In this document: one piece after another, positions 24,560 to 33,109 of the stretch
Position numbering within the stretch: position 1 is the stretch's first letter
How the letters are laid out: every line of letters begins with the position of its first letter
Assembly (NCBI GenBank): GCA_027307235.1
Contig: DAHUXH010000014.1
Location: forward strand, 21,370-85,369
Reading direction: 5' to 3'
Source of the DNA: Vulcanimicrobiota bacterium
GTDB taxonomy: Bacteria; Vulcanimicrobiota; Vulcanimicrobiia; Vulcanimicrobiales; Vulcanimicrobiaceae
DNA length: 64,000 nucleotides
The notes under the pieces: model-generated
What the model was told of the DNA's origin: nothing
Database searches by the model: none
What the model saw: only the letters and a program-made list of their open reading frames with translations
Position numbers and translations under genes: made by a program

Positions 24560-26074
24560 ATGTCTTTTGCCTCGCGCATGTTTGCCACCACCAACCTCGA
24601 ACAGCTTCGCGCGCTTTCGCAGCGCAGGATTCTTCGCCGCGTCCTTACCGGAAAAGACCTGATCGCGATCGGGATTGGCACGATGATCGGCGGCGGTATC
24701 TTCACCACGATCGGCACCGGCGTCAAGGGCGCGGGGCCGGCGGTGATCATCTCGTATCTGCTCGCCGGCGTGACGTCATTCTTCGCCGCGCTGTGCTACG
24801 CCGAACTCGGTTCGATGGTGCCGATCGCGGGCAGTGCGTACACGTACGCCTACGCAACGCTCGGAAAGCTCTTCGCATGGATCATCGGCTTCGCGCTCAT
24901 CTTTGAGTACGGCATCAGCGCCGCGCCGGTCGCGCAGCAGTTCTCGGCCGCCGTGCAAGACGTGCTCAAGACGTTCGGCATCGTGCTGCCCGACTGGGCG
25001 CAGCAGTCGAATCTGGTGATTCACGGCAACTGGTGGCAACTGAGCAGTTGGGATTTTCTGCATTCGCAGTACGACGTCGTCGGCGCGCTCTTCGTGATCG
25101 GGTTGAGCGTCGTCCTCGCCATCGGCATTCGCGAATCCGCCACCACCAACAACATCTTCGTCGTATTGAAGATATCCGCGCTGATCGTCTTCATCATCGC
25201 CGGCGCCTCGCTCTTTCACATCGCGAACCTGCACGACTTCAATCCGATGGGCTGGGGCGCGCTCAAGCCGTTCGGCGGAGCGGTCGAGTCGACGCAGCCC
25301 TACGGCATCATCGCGATTGGTGCCTACGTGTTCTTCAGCTACATCGGCTTCGACACGGCCACGACCACCGCCGAAGAGTGCAAGAACCCGCAGCGCGACA
25401 TTCCCTTCGGTGTGATCGGCGCGCTAGCGGTCGGCACCGTGCTCTACTGCGCCACGGCGATTGTGCTGGTGGGAGCGCTTCCGTGGGGCCAGGTTCCGAT
25501 CAAAAATCCATTGGTATACGCGCTTGCCCCGCTGCACATGCCGCTGCTGAACTGGGTGATCACGATGGGCGTGCTCGCCGGGACGACCAGCGTCGCGCTC
25601 AGCTCTCTGCTCGGCCAGACCCGCATCTTCTACGTCATGGCGCGCGACAAGATGCTGCCGCCGGTCGTCGCATACGTCCATCCGCGTTTTCAAACGCCGG
25701 TCATCACCACCATGCTGACCGGTTTCGCGGTCGCGGTGCTCACGTTGATCGTGCCGTTGAACACGCTGCTGAACTTGGTGAACATCGGCACGCTGATGGC
25801 ATTTGTCGTCGTGTGTGCAGGCGTGCTCTATCTGCGCCGCCGCCGCCCCGACTTGCCGCGCACCTTCCGCGTCCCGTTCGTGCCGCTCTTTCCGCTGCTC
25901 GGCATCGCGTTCTCGCTCTTCTTAGCCGTATTCGGCCTCTCGCGGGCGACCTGGATCTGGTTTGCTCTCGCCCTCGCACTCGGCCTGATCTTCTTCTTCA
26001 GCTACGGCTACCGGCACTCAAATCCCGAAGACATCAAACCCGAAGTCTCCGACGTCCTCCCCGACCTCGCCTAA
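24560..26074 (+). CDS. APC-superfamily amino acid permease
   Basis: Cytoplasmic-membrane transporter of about 504 residues with twelve to fourteen predicted helices. First helix contains IGIGTMIGGGIFTTIGTGV, the unwound glycine-rich substrate site of APC transporters; AGPAVIISYLLAGV and FFSYIGFDTATTTAEECKNPQRDIP are typical of the cationic amino acid (CAT/YfnA-like) branch. Start is uncertain: ATG 24560 or ATG 24578, neither with a clear ribosome site; GTG 24530 is a third option. Stands alone between pduO and the toxin-antitoxin pair. Substrate not decidable. Confidence 0.85.
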   Translation: MSFASRMFATTNLEQLRALSQRRILRRVLTGKDLIAIGIGTMIGGGIFTTIGTGVKGAGPAVIISYLLAGVTSFFAALCYAELGSMVPIAGSAYTYAYATLGKLFAWIIGFALIFEYGISAAPVAQQFSAAVQDVLKTFGIVLPDWAQQSNLVIHGNWWQLSSWDFLHSQYDVVGALFVIGLSVVLAIGIRESATTNNIFVVLKISALIVFIIAGASLFHIANLHDFNPMGWGALKPFGGAVESTQPYGIIAIGAYVFFSYIGFDTATTTAEECKNPQRDIPFGVIGALAVGTVLYCATAIVLVGALPWGQVPIKNPLVYALAPLHMPLLNWVITMGVLAGTTSVALSSLLGQTRIFYVMARDKMLPPVVAYVHPRFQTPVITTMLTGFAVAVLTLIVPLNTLLNLVNIGTLMAFVVVCAGVLYLRRRRPDLPRTFRVPFVPLFPLLGIAFSLFLAVFGLSRATWIWFALALALGLIFFFSYGYRHSNPEDIKPEVSDVLPDLA

Positions 26075-26107
26075 GCAAGGTCCCGGAAAACCAGGGCCTG
26101 GTGTCTT

Positions 26108-26134
26108 ATAGACTGGTCTGATAGACTAGTCTAT
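26108..26134 (+). promoter_or_regulatory. Palindromic operator in front of the Phd/VapC pair
   Basis: Two copies of ATAGACT[G/A]GTCT at 26108-26119 and 26121-26132, repeated with a 13-base period. The second copy extends to a perfect 14-base palindrome, ATAGACTAGTCTAT (26121-26134), that touches the antitoxin ATG; the first is a near-palindrome with core AGACTGGTCT. Phd-type antitoxins are known to repress their own operon by binding such sites, so this is the likely autoregulatory operator and probably overlaps the promoter. Confidence 0.65.
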
Positions 26135-26374
26135 ATGAAAACCGTCGGTGCATTTGAAGCGAAGACCCATCTTCCCGAGTTGCTCAAGCAAGCGGAAGCC
26201 GGGGAGACCATCGTCGTCACGCGTCACGGCCAGCCCGTCGCGCAGATCAGCCCGGTCGCTACCAAGCCCGCCATCCTCTCGCCGAAAGACGCAATGCGAC
26301 GGCTCCGGTGCCTCAAACTACGCATCGACCGCGACGAAATTGCAGGCCTTCGGGATACCGGACGACGCCGGTGA
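26135..26374 (+). CDS. Phd/YefM-family antitoxin
   Basis: 79 residues. The N-terminal DNA-binding region MKTVGAFEAKTHLPELLKQ, then AGETIVVTRHGQPVAQISP, is the classic Phd/YefM fold; the charged C-terminus (LRIDRDEIAGLRDTGRRR) would wrap and neutralise the toxin. The TGA overlaps the toxin GTG (GTGA), the arrangement that keeps antitoxin ahead of toxin. Likely represses its own promoter at the palindromes immediately upstream. The pair stands alone between unrelated genes, as mobile or stabilising modules often do. Confidence 0.9.
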   Translation: MKTVGAFEAKTHLPELLKQAEAGETIVVTRHGQPVAQISPVATKPAILSPKDAMRRLRCLKLRIDRDEIAGLRDTGRRR

Positions 26375-26793
26375 CCGGCGCGGGACCGGCAATCGTTGTC
26401 GATGCGTCCACCACAATCGGGTGGATGCTTGCCGATGAGCGCGATCGCTACTCCATTGCCGTCGCAGCATATGTCGAGGAGAACGGAGCTCGCGTGCCCG
26501 CACTCTGGCGTTGGGAAGTGCAGAACATCCTGCTGACGGCCTGCCGCCGAAAGCGGATAACAGAGGCACAGATGACCGAGGCGGTCATGCTTCTAGCGCA
26601 CATACCGATCGAGATTGATCCCCCGATGATGTTCGGCGCGGAACTTGCACTTGCACGTCAATACGGCCTCACCGCCTACGATGCAGCCTACCTCGAACTC
26701 GCGATGCGCTCAAACTGCAAACTCGCGACAAACGACAAAGCACTTCGAAAAGCCGCGAGTAGCGCGAGCCTGCTCTACGAAGTCCAGGCCTAA
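26371..26793 (+). CDS. vapC: PIN-domain toxin (VapC family)
   Basis: 140-residue ribonuclease-type toxin. PIN acidic residues are visible: VVDASTTIGWMLADE (first Asp), the Glu in ALWRWEVQNILL, YDAAYLELAM (third acidic position) and LATNDKALRKAA (fourth). VapC toxins cleave tRNA or rRNA; the target here is unknown. Starts at GTG 26371 in a 4-base overlap with the antitoxin stop. The partner is Phd-like and not VapB, a mixed pairing that is common. Confidence 0.88.
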   Translation: MTGAGPAIVVDASTTIGWMLADERDRYSIAVAAYVEENGARVPALWRWEVQNILLTACRRKRITEAQMTEAVMLLAHIPIEIDPPMMFGAELALARQYGLTAYDAAYLELAMRSNCKLATNDKALRKAASSASLLYEVQA

Positions 26794-26811
26794 GAGCCTA
26801 GCGGATCCACG

Positions 26812-27288
26812 TTACTCGGTTGTCGTGTCGATGCTGACGACGCCGGGGGTGCGCACGTCGATGCGTGCGCTGCGTGCGTCATAGTGAACGCGCACGTCGA
26901 AAGCGGTTGCTACCGCTTTCAGTCCGATCATGATGCGGCCGCGTACGCGAAAGGGCTCGTGTGAGAGCGTCAGGGGCATGCCGTTGAGCGTTGCGTGACG
27001 ATCGCCCACACGAATTGCGAAGGTGCGCTCGCCGCGCGTCACGACGACGGCGTCGTTGTCGCCACGCACCTCGCTCACCGTCACGCGCGCACCGAGAGCG
27101 CTCGCAAAGGCACGTAACGGCACAAAGACGTTGTCTGAGGCGGTGGTGACCGGAGCGACGTCGCTCTCCATCGTGTGCCCATCGATACGAACGTCGACCG
27201 GCCGCGAAAACGCGAGCAGCGCGGAGGCGACCAGTGCGCTTGCGGCAGTGAGCGTCACCGTCTGCCACGTCACCGGCCGATAGTTCAC
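26812..27288 (-). CDS. Secreted copper-amine-oxidase-N-like (stalk) domain protein
   Basis: 158 residues. An N-terminal hydrophobic signal/anchor (TLTAASALVASALLAF) is followed by a domain resembling the copper amine oxidase N-terminal fold: VRIDGHTMES, then VFVPLRAFASALGARV, ATLNGMPLTL and GRIMIGLKAVATAFDVRVHYD. In many bacteria these modules sit in envelope proteins and bind surface polymers; no enzyme is attached here. GTG start overlaps the ispG TGA (GTGA), so it is the last gene of the long rpsB-ispG transcript. Confidence 0.72.
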   Translation of the reverse strand: MNYRPVTWQTVTLTAASALVASALLAFSRPVDVRIDGHTMESDVAPVTTASDNVFVPLRAFASALGARVTVSEVRGDNDAVVVTRGERTFAIRVGDRHATLNGMPLTLSHEPFRVRGRIMIGLKAVATAFDVRVHYDARSARIDVRTPGVVSIDTTTE

Positions 27289-28427
27289 GCCGGCATGCCG
27301 ATTTCGTGAGCGTACTGCGGATATTTCTCGGCGATGACTTTCTCGATCTCCAGCCGCAACGCGCCGAGCAACTCTTCTTCAGGAAATGTGCCGACCAGCT
27401 CGCCGGCGCGATAAATCGCGCCTTTGCCTTTGCCGCCGGCCACGCCGACGTCGGCCATCTTCGATTCACCGGGACCGTTGACGACGCAGCCCATGACCGC
27501 GACCTTCACCGGCGCGGTGTACTGCTTGGCGATCGCTTCGACGGCGCGGCCGAGTTCGAGGACGGATATTTCCGCGCGGCCGCACGACGGGCACGCGGTG
27601 ATCTCGAAGCCCTTCTCCCGCAATCCGAGCGATTTGAGAATCGACCAGCAGACCGGCACTTCTTCAATCGGATCGGCCGCAAGCGAGACCCGCAGCGTGT
27701 CCCCAATGCCTTCGAAGAGCAGGATGCCAAGACCGATCGACGACTTGATCGTGCCGTCGCGCAGCAATCCAGCCTCGGTGATGCCCAGGTGGAGCGGATA
27801 GGGCGTGTTGCGCTCGCGCAGGCGCGCGTCCATCAGCCGATAGGCATGCACGGTCGTCGTCACGTCGTGCGCCTTGAGCGAGATCACGATGTCGTCGTGT
27901 CCGTGCTCTTCCAGCATCGCGACGTGGCGCAAGGCCGATTCCACCATCGCAAGCGCAGTATGACCGTGCTGCTGCTCCAGATCGGGTGCAAGCGATCCCA
28001 TGTTGACGCCGACGCGCACCGGAATGCCGCGCTGCTTGGCGGCCGTCACGACTTGCGCGACCTTCTGGGGATCGCGAATGTTTCCGGGATTCAAGCGCAA
28101 TTTCGCCACACCGGCGTCGATGGCCGCGAGCGCCATACGATGATCGAAATGAATGTCAGCGACGATCGGCACCGGGGAGCGATGCACGATCGCGGGCAGC
28201 CCGGCGGCATCGGGCGGATCCTTCACCGTGACGCGCACGATCTCGCAGCCTTCCATCGCGAGCGCATACACTTGTTCCAGCGTCGCGTCGGCGTCGGCGG
28301 TATCGGTCGTCGTCATCGACTGCACGGCGACGGGATGATCGCCGCCGATCCACACGCTCTTGGCGTCCGGTTTGCCGGTTTTGTTTTGCAGGAAGACCGG
28401 TTTGCTTTTACGCCGCAGGTGAATCAT
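27285..28427 (-). CDS. ispG: 4-hydroxy-3-methylbut-2-enyl diphosphate synthase (flavodoxin/ferredoxin)
   Basis: Sixth step of the MEP isoprenoid pathway, converting methylerythritol cyclodiphosphate to HMBPP with a 4Fe-4S cluster. 380 residues: TIM-barrel part with VAVQSMTTTDTAD, CEIVRVTV, VADIHFDHRMAL and KLRLNPGNI; cluster ligands in ITACPSCGRAEISV and VMGCVVNGPGES. Single-domain GcpE architecture. Same transcript as dxr, cdsA and uppS, so isoprenoid precursor and carrier-lipid genes are co-expressed. Five bases separate it from rseP. Confidence 0.95.
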   Translation of the reverse strand: MIHLRRKSKPVFLQNKTGKPDAKSVWIGGDHPVAVQSMTTTDTADADATLEQVYALAMEGCEIVRVTVKDPPDAAGLPAIVHRSPVPIVADIHFDHRMALAAIDAGVAKLRLNPGNIRDPQKVAQVVTAAKQRGIPVRVGVNMGSLAPDLEQQHGHTALAMVESALRHVAMLEEHGHDDIVISLKAHDVTTTVHAYRLMDARLRERNTPYPLHLGITEAGLLRDGTIKSSIGLGILLFEGIGDTLRVSLAADPIEEVPVCWSILKSLGLREKGFEITACPSCGRAEISVLELGRAVEAIAKQYTAPVKVAVMGCVVNGPGESKMADVGVAGGKGKGAIYRAGELVGTFPEEELLGALRLEIEKVIAEKYPQYAHEIGMPA

Positions 28428-28432
28428 GGTCG

Positions 28433-29563
28433 TTAGAACGGTCCTTGTCCGCTGGCGATGCGCGCGATGTCGTGGAACGCCACCACGAGCATCAGCACCA
28501 TGAGCGCGGCAAAACCGGCGAGATGCACGAACGCTTCCTTCTCGGCGTCGACCGGCTTGCCGCGCAGCAGTTCGGCGACGATGAAGATGCCGCGTCCGCC
28601 GTCGAGCGCCGGCAAGGGCAACAGATTGAAGAGACCGAGCGCGAACGAGATCAACGCCGCGAGCCGCAGATACGGCCCCCAGCCGAACTCGAGCACCGTC
28701 ACCGCCGCCTGGCCCATGCCGATCGGGCCGCTGACTTGGTCGGCGTACTTCGTGAAGTGCGTGACCAGCAATCCCAGACTGCCGACGACTTGGTACGCGA
28801 CGTCGCCGTACTCGTGAAAACTCTGCGAGAACGCCTGCGCGGGATCCACACGCACGAACGCATTGGCCGGATTGAATCCCAAACAGCCGTCATGCTCGAG
28901 TCCCGGAACCTTGCACGGCTCGGCTTTCACGAACACCTCGTTGCGCTCGCCGTTGCGTTCGTAGACGACGTCGAGCTTCTTGCCGAGCGATGCGTGAATG
29001 GTGTCGACCAGCATCTTGCCGTTGGTGACGGGAACGTTGTCGAGCACGACGATGCGATCACCCGCGCGCAAACCCGCCACGTCGGCCGGCGAGCCGTGGA
29101 CGACTTGTGCGATGACCGGCTGAAACGTGTCGCTCGCGACGCCGAACGCAAACGCTCCCACCAGTAAAATCACGTAGGCGAGGATGAAGTTCGCGATCGG
29201 ACCCGCGACCACGATCGCCAACCGCTGCCATGGCGTCTTCGCCTGAAAGTTGCCGCCGTCGGCGGCCGGCGCCTCACGAAACTCGCGCTGCTGCTCGGCC
29301 TCGCTGCTCTTCCCGTCCTCGCCCTGCATCGCGCAGTAGCCGCCGATCGGCAGCGCGCGAATCGACCACAGCGTGCCGGTCTTCGGGTTGGTCCACCCCA
29401 GGAGCTTGGGACCCATGCCGACCGCGAATTCGTTGACTTTCACCCCGACGCGCCGCGCCACCGCGAAGTGGCCGAGTTCGTGGAGGACGACCAGCACCGA
29501 GAGCGTCACCAAGAAGATGATGACGCCGGTTCCTGTCAGACTGGCAAGTGCGAAAACGACCAT
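28433..29563 (-). CDS. rseP: RIP metalloprotease RseP (site-2 protease)
   Basis: Intramembrane zinc protease of 376 residues. First helix carries VVLHELGHFAVARRVGVKV (HExxH); a PDZ domain spans about 145-235 (VHGSPADVAGLRAGDRIVVL); the distal aspartate motif is LPALDGGRGIFIVAEL. Known to cut anti-sigma factors and clear signal-peptide remnants. A ~40-residue acidic loop before the second helix (GEDGKSSEAEQQREF) is seen in the EcfE/YaeL group. Start overlaps dxr by 28 bases. Confidence 0.93.
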   Translation of the reverse strand: MVVFALASLTGTGVIIFLVTLSVLVVLHELGHFAVARRVGVKVNEFAVGMGPKLLGWTNPKTGTLWSIRALPIGGYCAMQGEDGKSSEAEQQREFREAPAADGGNFQAKTPWQRLAIVVAGPIANFILAYVILLVGAFAFGVASDTFQPVIAQVVHGSPADVAGLRAGDRIVVLDNVPVTNGKMLVDTIHASLGKKLDVVYERNGERNEVFVKAEPCKVPGLEHDGCLGFNPANAFVRVDPAQAFSQSFHEYGDVAYQVVGSLGLLVTHFTKYADQVSGPIGMGQAAVTVLEFGWGPYLRLAALISFALGLFNLLPLPALDGGRGIFIVAELLRGKPVDAEKEAFVHLAGFAALMVLMLVVAFHDIARIASGQGPF

Positions 29564-30711
29564 GTATTCCTTTTGCTTTCAATGAGCGCCGCCGCGCGCA
29601 TCCGAGCTTGCGCGTCGACCGCCCGGACATTCTCTAACGTTGCATCGCGCACCGGGGTTTCGACCAGCACGCGCTCGACGACGTGCGCGATCCCCAAGAA
29701 GGGCAGTTCACCGCCGACGAAAGCTTCCACCGCTACTTCGTTCGCGGCTGAGAGCGCCGTCGCCGCCGTCCCGCCGGCCGCGAGCGCCGCGTACGCCAGC
29801 TGCAGGCAGGGGAATCGATCCAAATCGGGGCGTTCGAAATCGTACCGAAGCTCCCTGACGAGCGCCTGAGCGCCCGCCGCCGCCAGCGGATCGAAGCTTG
29901 CCGCCGAGTGCGTCGGCTCGGCGTTCCAGACCAAGCGATCGGGGTAGGCAAGCGCGTAGCCGATCGGAACCCGCATATCCGGCGCGCAGAGTTGCGCCTT
30001 CACGCTCCCGTCGGTGAAGACCACCATGCCGTGCGCGACCGACTGCGGATGCACCACCACCCCGATGCGCTCGCCCGGCATCTCGAAGAGGCGGCTCGCT
30101 TCGATGACTTCGAGCCCCTTGTTCATCAGCGTCGCCGAATCGACCGAGTTCTTCACCCCCATGCGCCACGTCGGGTGCGCCAGCGCCTGGGCTACGGTGA
30201 CCCCCGCCATCTCCTCGAGGCTGGTGCAGCGAAATGGCCCGCCCGAGGCCGTCACGACGATACCGCTGACGCGGGCGCGATCTTCTCCGAGCAGGCACTG
30301 GAAGATCGCCGAGTGCTCACTGTCGACCGGAAGCAAGCGCGCGCCGCTGCGCCGCGCACGCGCGACCAGCAACTCGCCGGCCGCAACCACTAATTCTTTG
30401 TTGGCGACCGCGATGTCGATGCCGCGATCGACGGCCGCGAAGACGGCGTCGAATGCCACGGTTCCGTCGGTCGCCGCCAGGACGATATCCGCACCGCTCT
30501 CTACGGCCACGCGGTGCAGCCCCTCGAGGCCGTCGTCGATCGAGGTCGCCACCTCGGGCGCGAAGCGCGCCGCTTGCTCGCGCAGCAGCGCGACGTTGCG
30601 TCCCGCGGCCAGGCCCACCACCGTGAAGCGGTCGCGGTGGCGCGCGATGACATCGAGCGCCTGCGTGCCGATCGAGCCGGTCGAGCCGAGAATCGCAATT
30701 TTCCGACGCAT
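29536..30711 (-). CDS. dxr: 1-deoxy-D-xylulose 5-phosphate reductoisomerase
   Basis: Second enzyme of the MEP pathway. 391 residues. NADPH loop KIAILGSTGSIGTQALDVI, ANKELVVAAGELLV (substrate Lys and metal region), VDSEHSAIFQCL (metal-binding Asp/Glu), TASGGPF and the flexible-lid block HPTWRMGVKNSVDSATLMNKGLEVIEA (split here into HPTWRMGVKNSVDS and ATLMNKGLEVIEA). Complete and in its usual place after cdsA. Confidence 0.95.
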   Translation of the reverse strand: MRRKIAILGSTGSIGTQALDVIARHRDRFTVVGLAAGRNVALLREQAARFAPEVATSIDDGLEGLHRVAVESGADIVLAATDGTVAFDAVFAAVDRGIDIAVANKELVVAAGELLVARARRSGARLLPVDSEHSAIFQCLLGEDRARVSGIVVTASGGPFRCTSLEEMAGVTVAQALAHPTWRMGVKNSVDSATLMNKGLEVIEASRLFEMPGERIGVVVHPQSVAHGMVVFTDGSVKAQLCAPDMRVPIGYALAYPDRLVWNAEPTHSAASFDPLAAAGAQALVRELRYDFERPDLDRFPCLQLAYAALAAGGTAATALSAANEVAVEAFVGGELPFLGIAHVVERVLVETPVRDATLENVRAVDAQARMRAAALIESKRNTWSFSHLPV

Positions 30712-30723
30712 GGTGTGTCCCCG

Positions 30724-31557
30724 CTACGGTAGGGCTAGAATGCCGAGCAGATGCAGCACTCCAAAAAATGCCATGCCGCCGAAGAAGTATGAATCGAACC
30801 GGTCGAGCACCCCGCCGTGACCTTGAATCATCGAGCCCGATTCCTTGACCCCGGCATCGCGTTTGAGCGCCGACTCGACCAGATCACCGGCTTGCGCCGC
30901 GAGCGACGTGGCAACACCGAGCACCGCCCCTTGCCACCAGGCGAAATGCAAGGGCACCTGCACCGCGATCACGGTCCCCGCGAGCGTTGCCACCGCGAGC
31001 GCGCCGAGCGAACCTTCGACCGTCTTGTGCGGCGATATCTTGGTGAGCTGCGTGCGCCCGATCATGGTTCCGATCAGCATGCCGCTCGTGTCGGTCAGCG
31101 CGATGACGACGATGACGAATACCGTGAGCCATATGCCGATGTGCGGCACGTCGCGAATGAAGACGAAGTACGACACGAGTTTGCCGAGATAGAGAACGGC
31201 GAGCACCGTGTACGCGGTCCGAGCGAAGTAGCTCTTCTGCTCGCCGTACATGCCGATCCAGAACGCGGCGATGGTGATGCCCGCGAGCAAGACGCCTTCC
31301 CACTTGTGCATTTGATCGAACGCCGCAAGGCCGATATAACCGACGACGCCGATCACGGCCACCGGGTACTCCAGCGGCTGTCCTTTGATCTCGCAGAGCG
31401 CGTTCAGTTCAAAGAGCGCGGAGAGCGCAATACCGAGCACCAAGAGCGTGAACAGCCACGGCAGGGCGACGCTGCTCAAGCCGATCGCTGCGACCAGAAA
31501 CCCGACCAGCACGCGCCGCACGGTGATCGGTCGCTGATCGCGCGCGACGGCGGTCAC
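30724..31557 (-). CDS. cdsA: Phosphatidate cytidylyltransferase
   Basis: Makes CDP-diacylglycerol for phospholipid synthesis. 277 residues with about eight membrane helices. The C-terminal signature is intact though compact: SPHKTVEGSLGALAVATLAG and AQAGDLVESALKRDAGVKE, then GHGGVLDRFDSYFF, with the aspartates that bind metal and CTP. GTG start overlaps the uppS TGA (GTGA). Twelve bases before dxr. Confidence 0.93.
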   Translation of the reverse strand: MTAVARDQRPITVRRVLVGFLVAAIGLSSVALPWLFTLLVLGIALSALFELNALCEIKGQPLEYPVAVIGVVGYIGLAAFDQMHKWEGVLLAGITIAAFWIGMYGEQKSYFARTAYTVLAVLYLGKLVSYFVFIRDVPHIGIWLTVFVIVVIALTDTSGMLIGTMIGRTQLTKISPHKTVEGSLGALAVATLAGTVIAVQVPLHFAWWQGAVLGVATSLAAQAGDLVESALKRDAGVKESGSMIQGHGGVLDRFDSYFFGGMAFFGVLHLLGILALP

Positions 31558-32297
31558 GTTCCTCCGAAGCGGCGATTTCGTTTTTGAAACTCGACGATCG
31601 CCCCCGTGAATTCATCGGGTGAAAAATCCGGCCAGAACACGTCGGTCATCACGAGTTCGGTGTACGCCGCCTGGTAGAGCATGAAATTGGACAAACGATG
31701 CTCGCCGCCGGGGCGGATCAGCAGATCGGGGTCCGGCATCTGCGCGGTGTAGAGCGCGCGCGAGATGGTCGCGTCGTCGATCGCCTCGGGAGCAAGACGG
31801 CCTTGCACGATGTCGCCGGCGAGCAGACGGACCGCGCGCACCAGCTCGGCGCGCGACGAGTAGTTCACCGCGAGATTGAGCAGAAGTCCGGTATTATTCT
31901 TCGTGCGCTCCTGCAACGCGGCGAGCGCGTCGCGCGAGGAGGGCGGCAACTCGGCCCACGCGCCGATGACGTTGACGCGCACGTTATTGCGATTGAGTTC
32001 ATGCACTTCCGTGCGCGCGAAGAAAACGCAGAGATCGAAGAGAAACGAAATCTCGCTGGCGTCGCGCCGCCAGTTTTCGGTGGAGAAGCCGTAGACGGTG
32101 AGAATTTTGATCCCGATATCACTTGCGACCCGCGTGATCTTGCGCAGCGCGATGATGCCGCGGCGATGGCCCTCGACCGCCGGCAAGCCGTGCGCACGCG
32201 CCCAGCGGCGGTTGCCGTCCATGATGATCGCCACGTGCGCTGGCACGTTCTCGGGTTCGATGCGCACGGCGTCGGCATGCAGCGGCAGGCTCGTCAT
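31554..32297 (-). CDS. uppS: Undecaprenyl diphosphate synthase (cis-prenyltransferase)
   Basis: Makes the C55 carrier lipid for wall and polysaccharide synthesis. 247 residues with VAIIMDGNRRWARAHGLPAV (catalytic Asp and FPP binding), GHRRGIIALR, TVYGFSTENWRR, VNYSSRAELVRAV and DLLIRPGGEHRLSNFMLYQ. All key residues of the family are present. ATG overlaps the stop of the preceding small gene (ATGA) and its TGA overlaps cdsA. Confidence 0.95.
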   Translation of the reverse strand: MTSLPLHADAVRIEPENVPAHVAIIMDGNRRWARAHGLPAVEGHRRGIIALRKITRVASDIGIKILTVYGFSTENWRRDASEISFLFDLCVFFARTEVHELNRNNVRVNVIGAWAELPPSSRDALAALQERTKNNTGLLLNLAVNYSSRAELVRAVRLLAGDIVQGRLAPEAIDDATISRALYTAQMPDPDLLIRPGGEHRLSNFMLYQAAYTELVMTDVFWPDFSPDEFTGAIVEFQKRNRRFGGT

Positions 32298-32536
32298 CGT
32301 TCACCCGCGCGCACCGGCTCGTAGGACTCGTAGCCGCACATCAACTCGACGCACTCGGTCTGCTCGCCGTCCGGCGAGGTGATCGTGCGCGACAGTGCGC
32401 GCAACACGCGCAGCTCGCCCATGCCGAGCCACGCCCCAACCGGCGCCAACAGCGAAAAACGCACGTGACGCGCGCTCAGCGTGCGTCGTGCGTGCGTCTG
32501 CGAAAGCATCACGAGATCGTCGGCCGGAAGCGTCAT
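32294..32536 (-). CDS. Small conserved-position hypothetical protein
   Basis: 80 residues, not recognised. Locked between frr (TGATG overlap) and uppS (ATGA overlap), so it is translated as part of the operon and unlikely to be spurious. No signal peptide. Mixed composition with a central hydrophobic stretch (VRFSLLAPVGAWLGMGELRVL) and an acidic, cysteine-containing end (TECVELMCGYESYEP). Could be a small regulator or a lineage-specific accessory protein; no function can be assigned. Confidence 0.6.
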   Translation of the reverse strand: MTLPADDLVMLSQTHARRTLSARHVRFSLLAPVGAWLGMGELRVLRALSRTITSPDGEQTECVELMCGYESYEPVRAGER

Positions 32537-33096
32537 CAGACTTCCATAATCTCTTTCTCTTTGGTTGCGACGAGCAGGTCGATGTCCTTGACGAACTTGT
32601 CGGTCATCTTCTGCAGTTGTTCCTGCATGCGCTTGCTCTCGTCTTCGGTAATCTCACCGTTCTTTAATTGAAGCTTGAGGTCGTCATGGGCTTTATGGCG
32701 GACGTTGCGCACCGCGATTTTGCCGTCTTCGGCTTTCTTTTTCACGACTTTGACGAGGTCTTTGCGGCGTTCCTCGTTGAGCGGAGGCACGACCAGGCGA
32801 ATCGTCTGGCCGTCGATATTGGGTGTCAGCCCGAGATCGCTCTTCTCGATGGCTTTGCGGATGTCGCCGACGACGCCTCTATCCCAGGCCGCAATCACCA
32901 GGGTGCGGGCGTCGGGCGTCGAGACACCGGCCACTTGCTTGAGCGGGACGGTTTGCCCATAGGCCTCGACGTGCAGGCGGTCGAGCAACGCCGGGGTCGC
33001 GCGCCCGGTGCGAATCGAGGCGAATTCGCCCCGCGTCGCCTCGACGCACTTGTTCATCCGTGATTCAATATCCGTGAAGAGTGCTTGTGCGGTCAT
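32536..33096 (-). CDS. frr: Ribosome recycling factor
   Basis: Splits post-termination ribosomes with EF-G. 186 residues, standard length: MNKCVEATRGEFASIRTGRA, the VEAYGQTVPLKQVAGVSTPD hinge domain, and the C-terminal KMTDKFVKDIDLLVATKEKEIMEV helix region (last residues KEIMEV). Follows pyrH with 13 bases between, the common bacterial order rpsB-tsf-pyrH-frr. Confidence 0.96.
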   Translation of the reverse strand: MTAQALFTDIESRMNKCVEATRGEFASIRTGRATPALLDRLHVEAYGQTVPLKQVAGVSTPDARTLVIAAWDRGVVGDIRKAIEKSDLGLTPNIDGQTIRLVVPPLNEERRKDLVKVVKKKAEDGKIAVRNVRHKAHDDLKLQLKNGEITEDESKRMQEQLQKMTDKFVKDIDLLVATKEKEIMEV

Positions 33097-33109
33097 CGGT
33101 CCCTCATCA

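Noticed and set aside
26108..26793. Integrated mobile element around the toxin-antitoxin pair
   Set aside because: No integrase, transposase, flanking repeats or attachment site; the repeats found are operator-like and on one side only.
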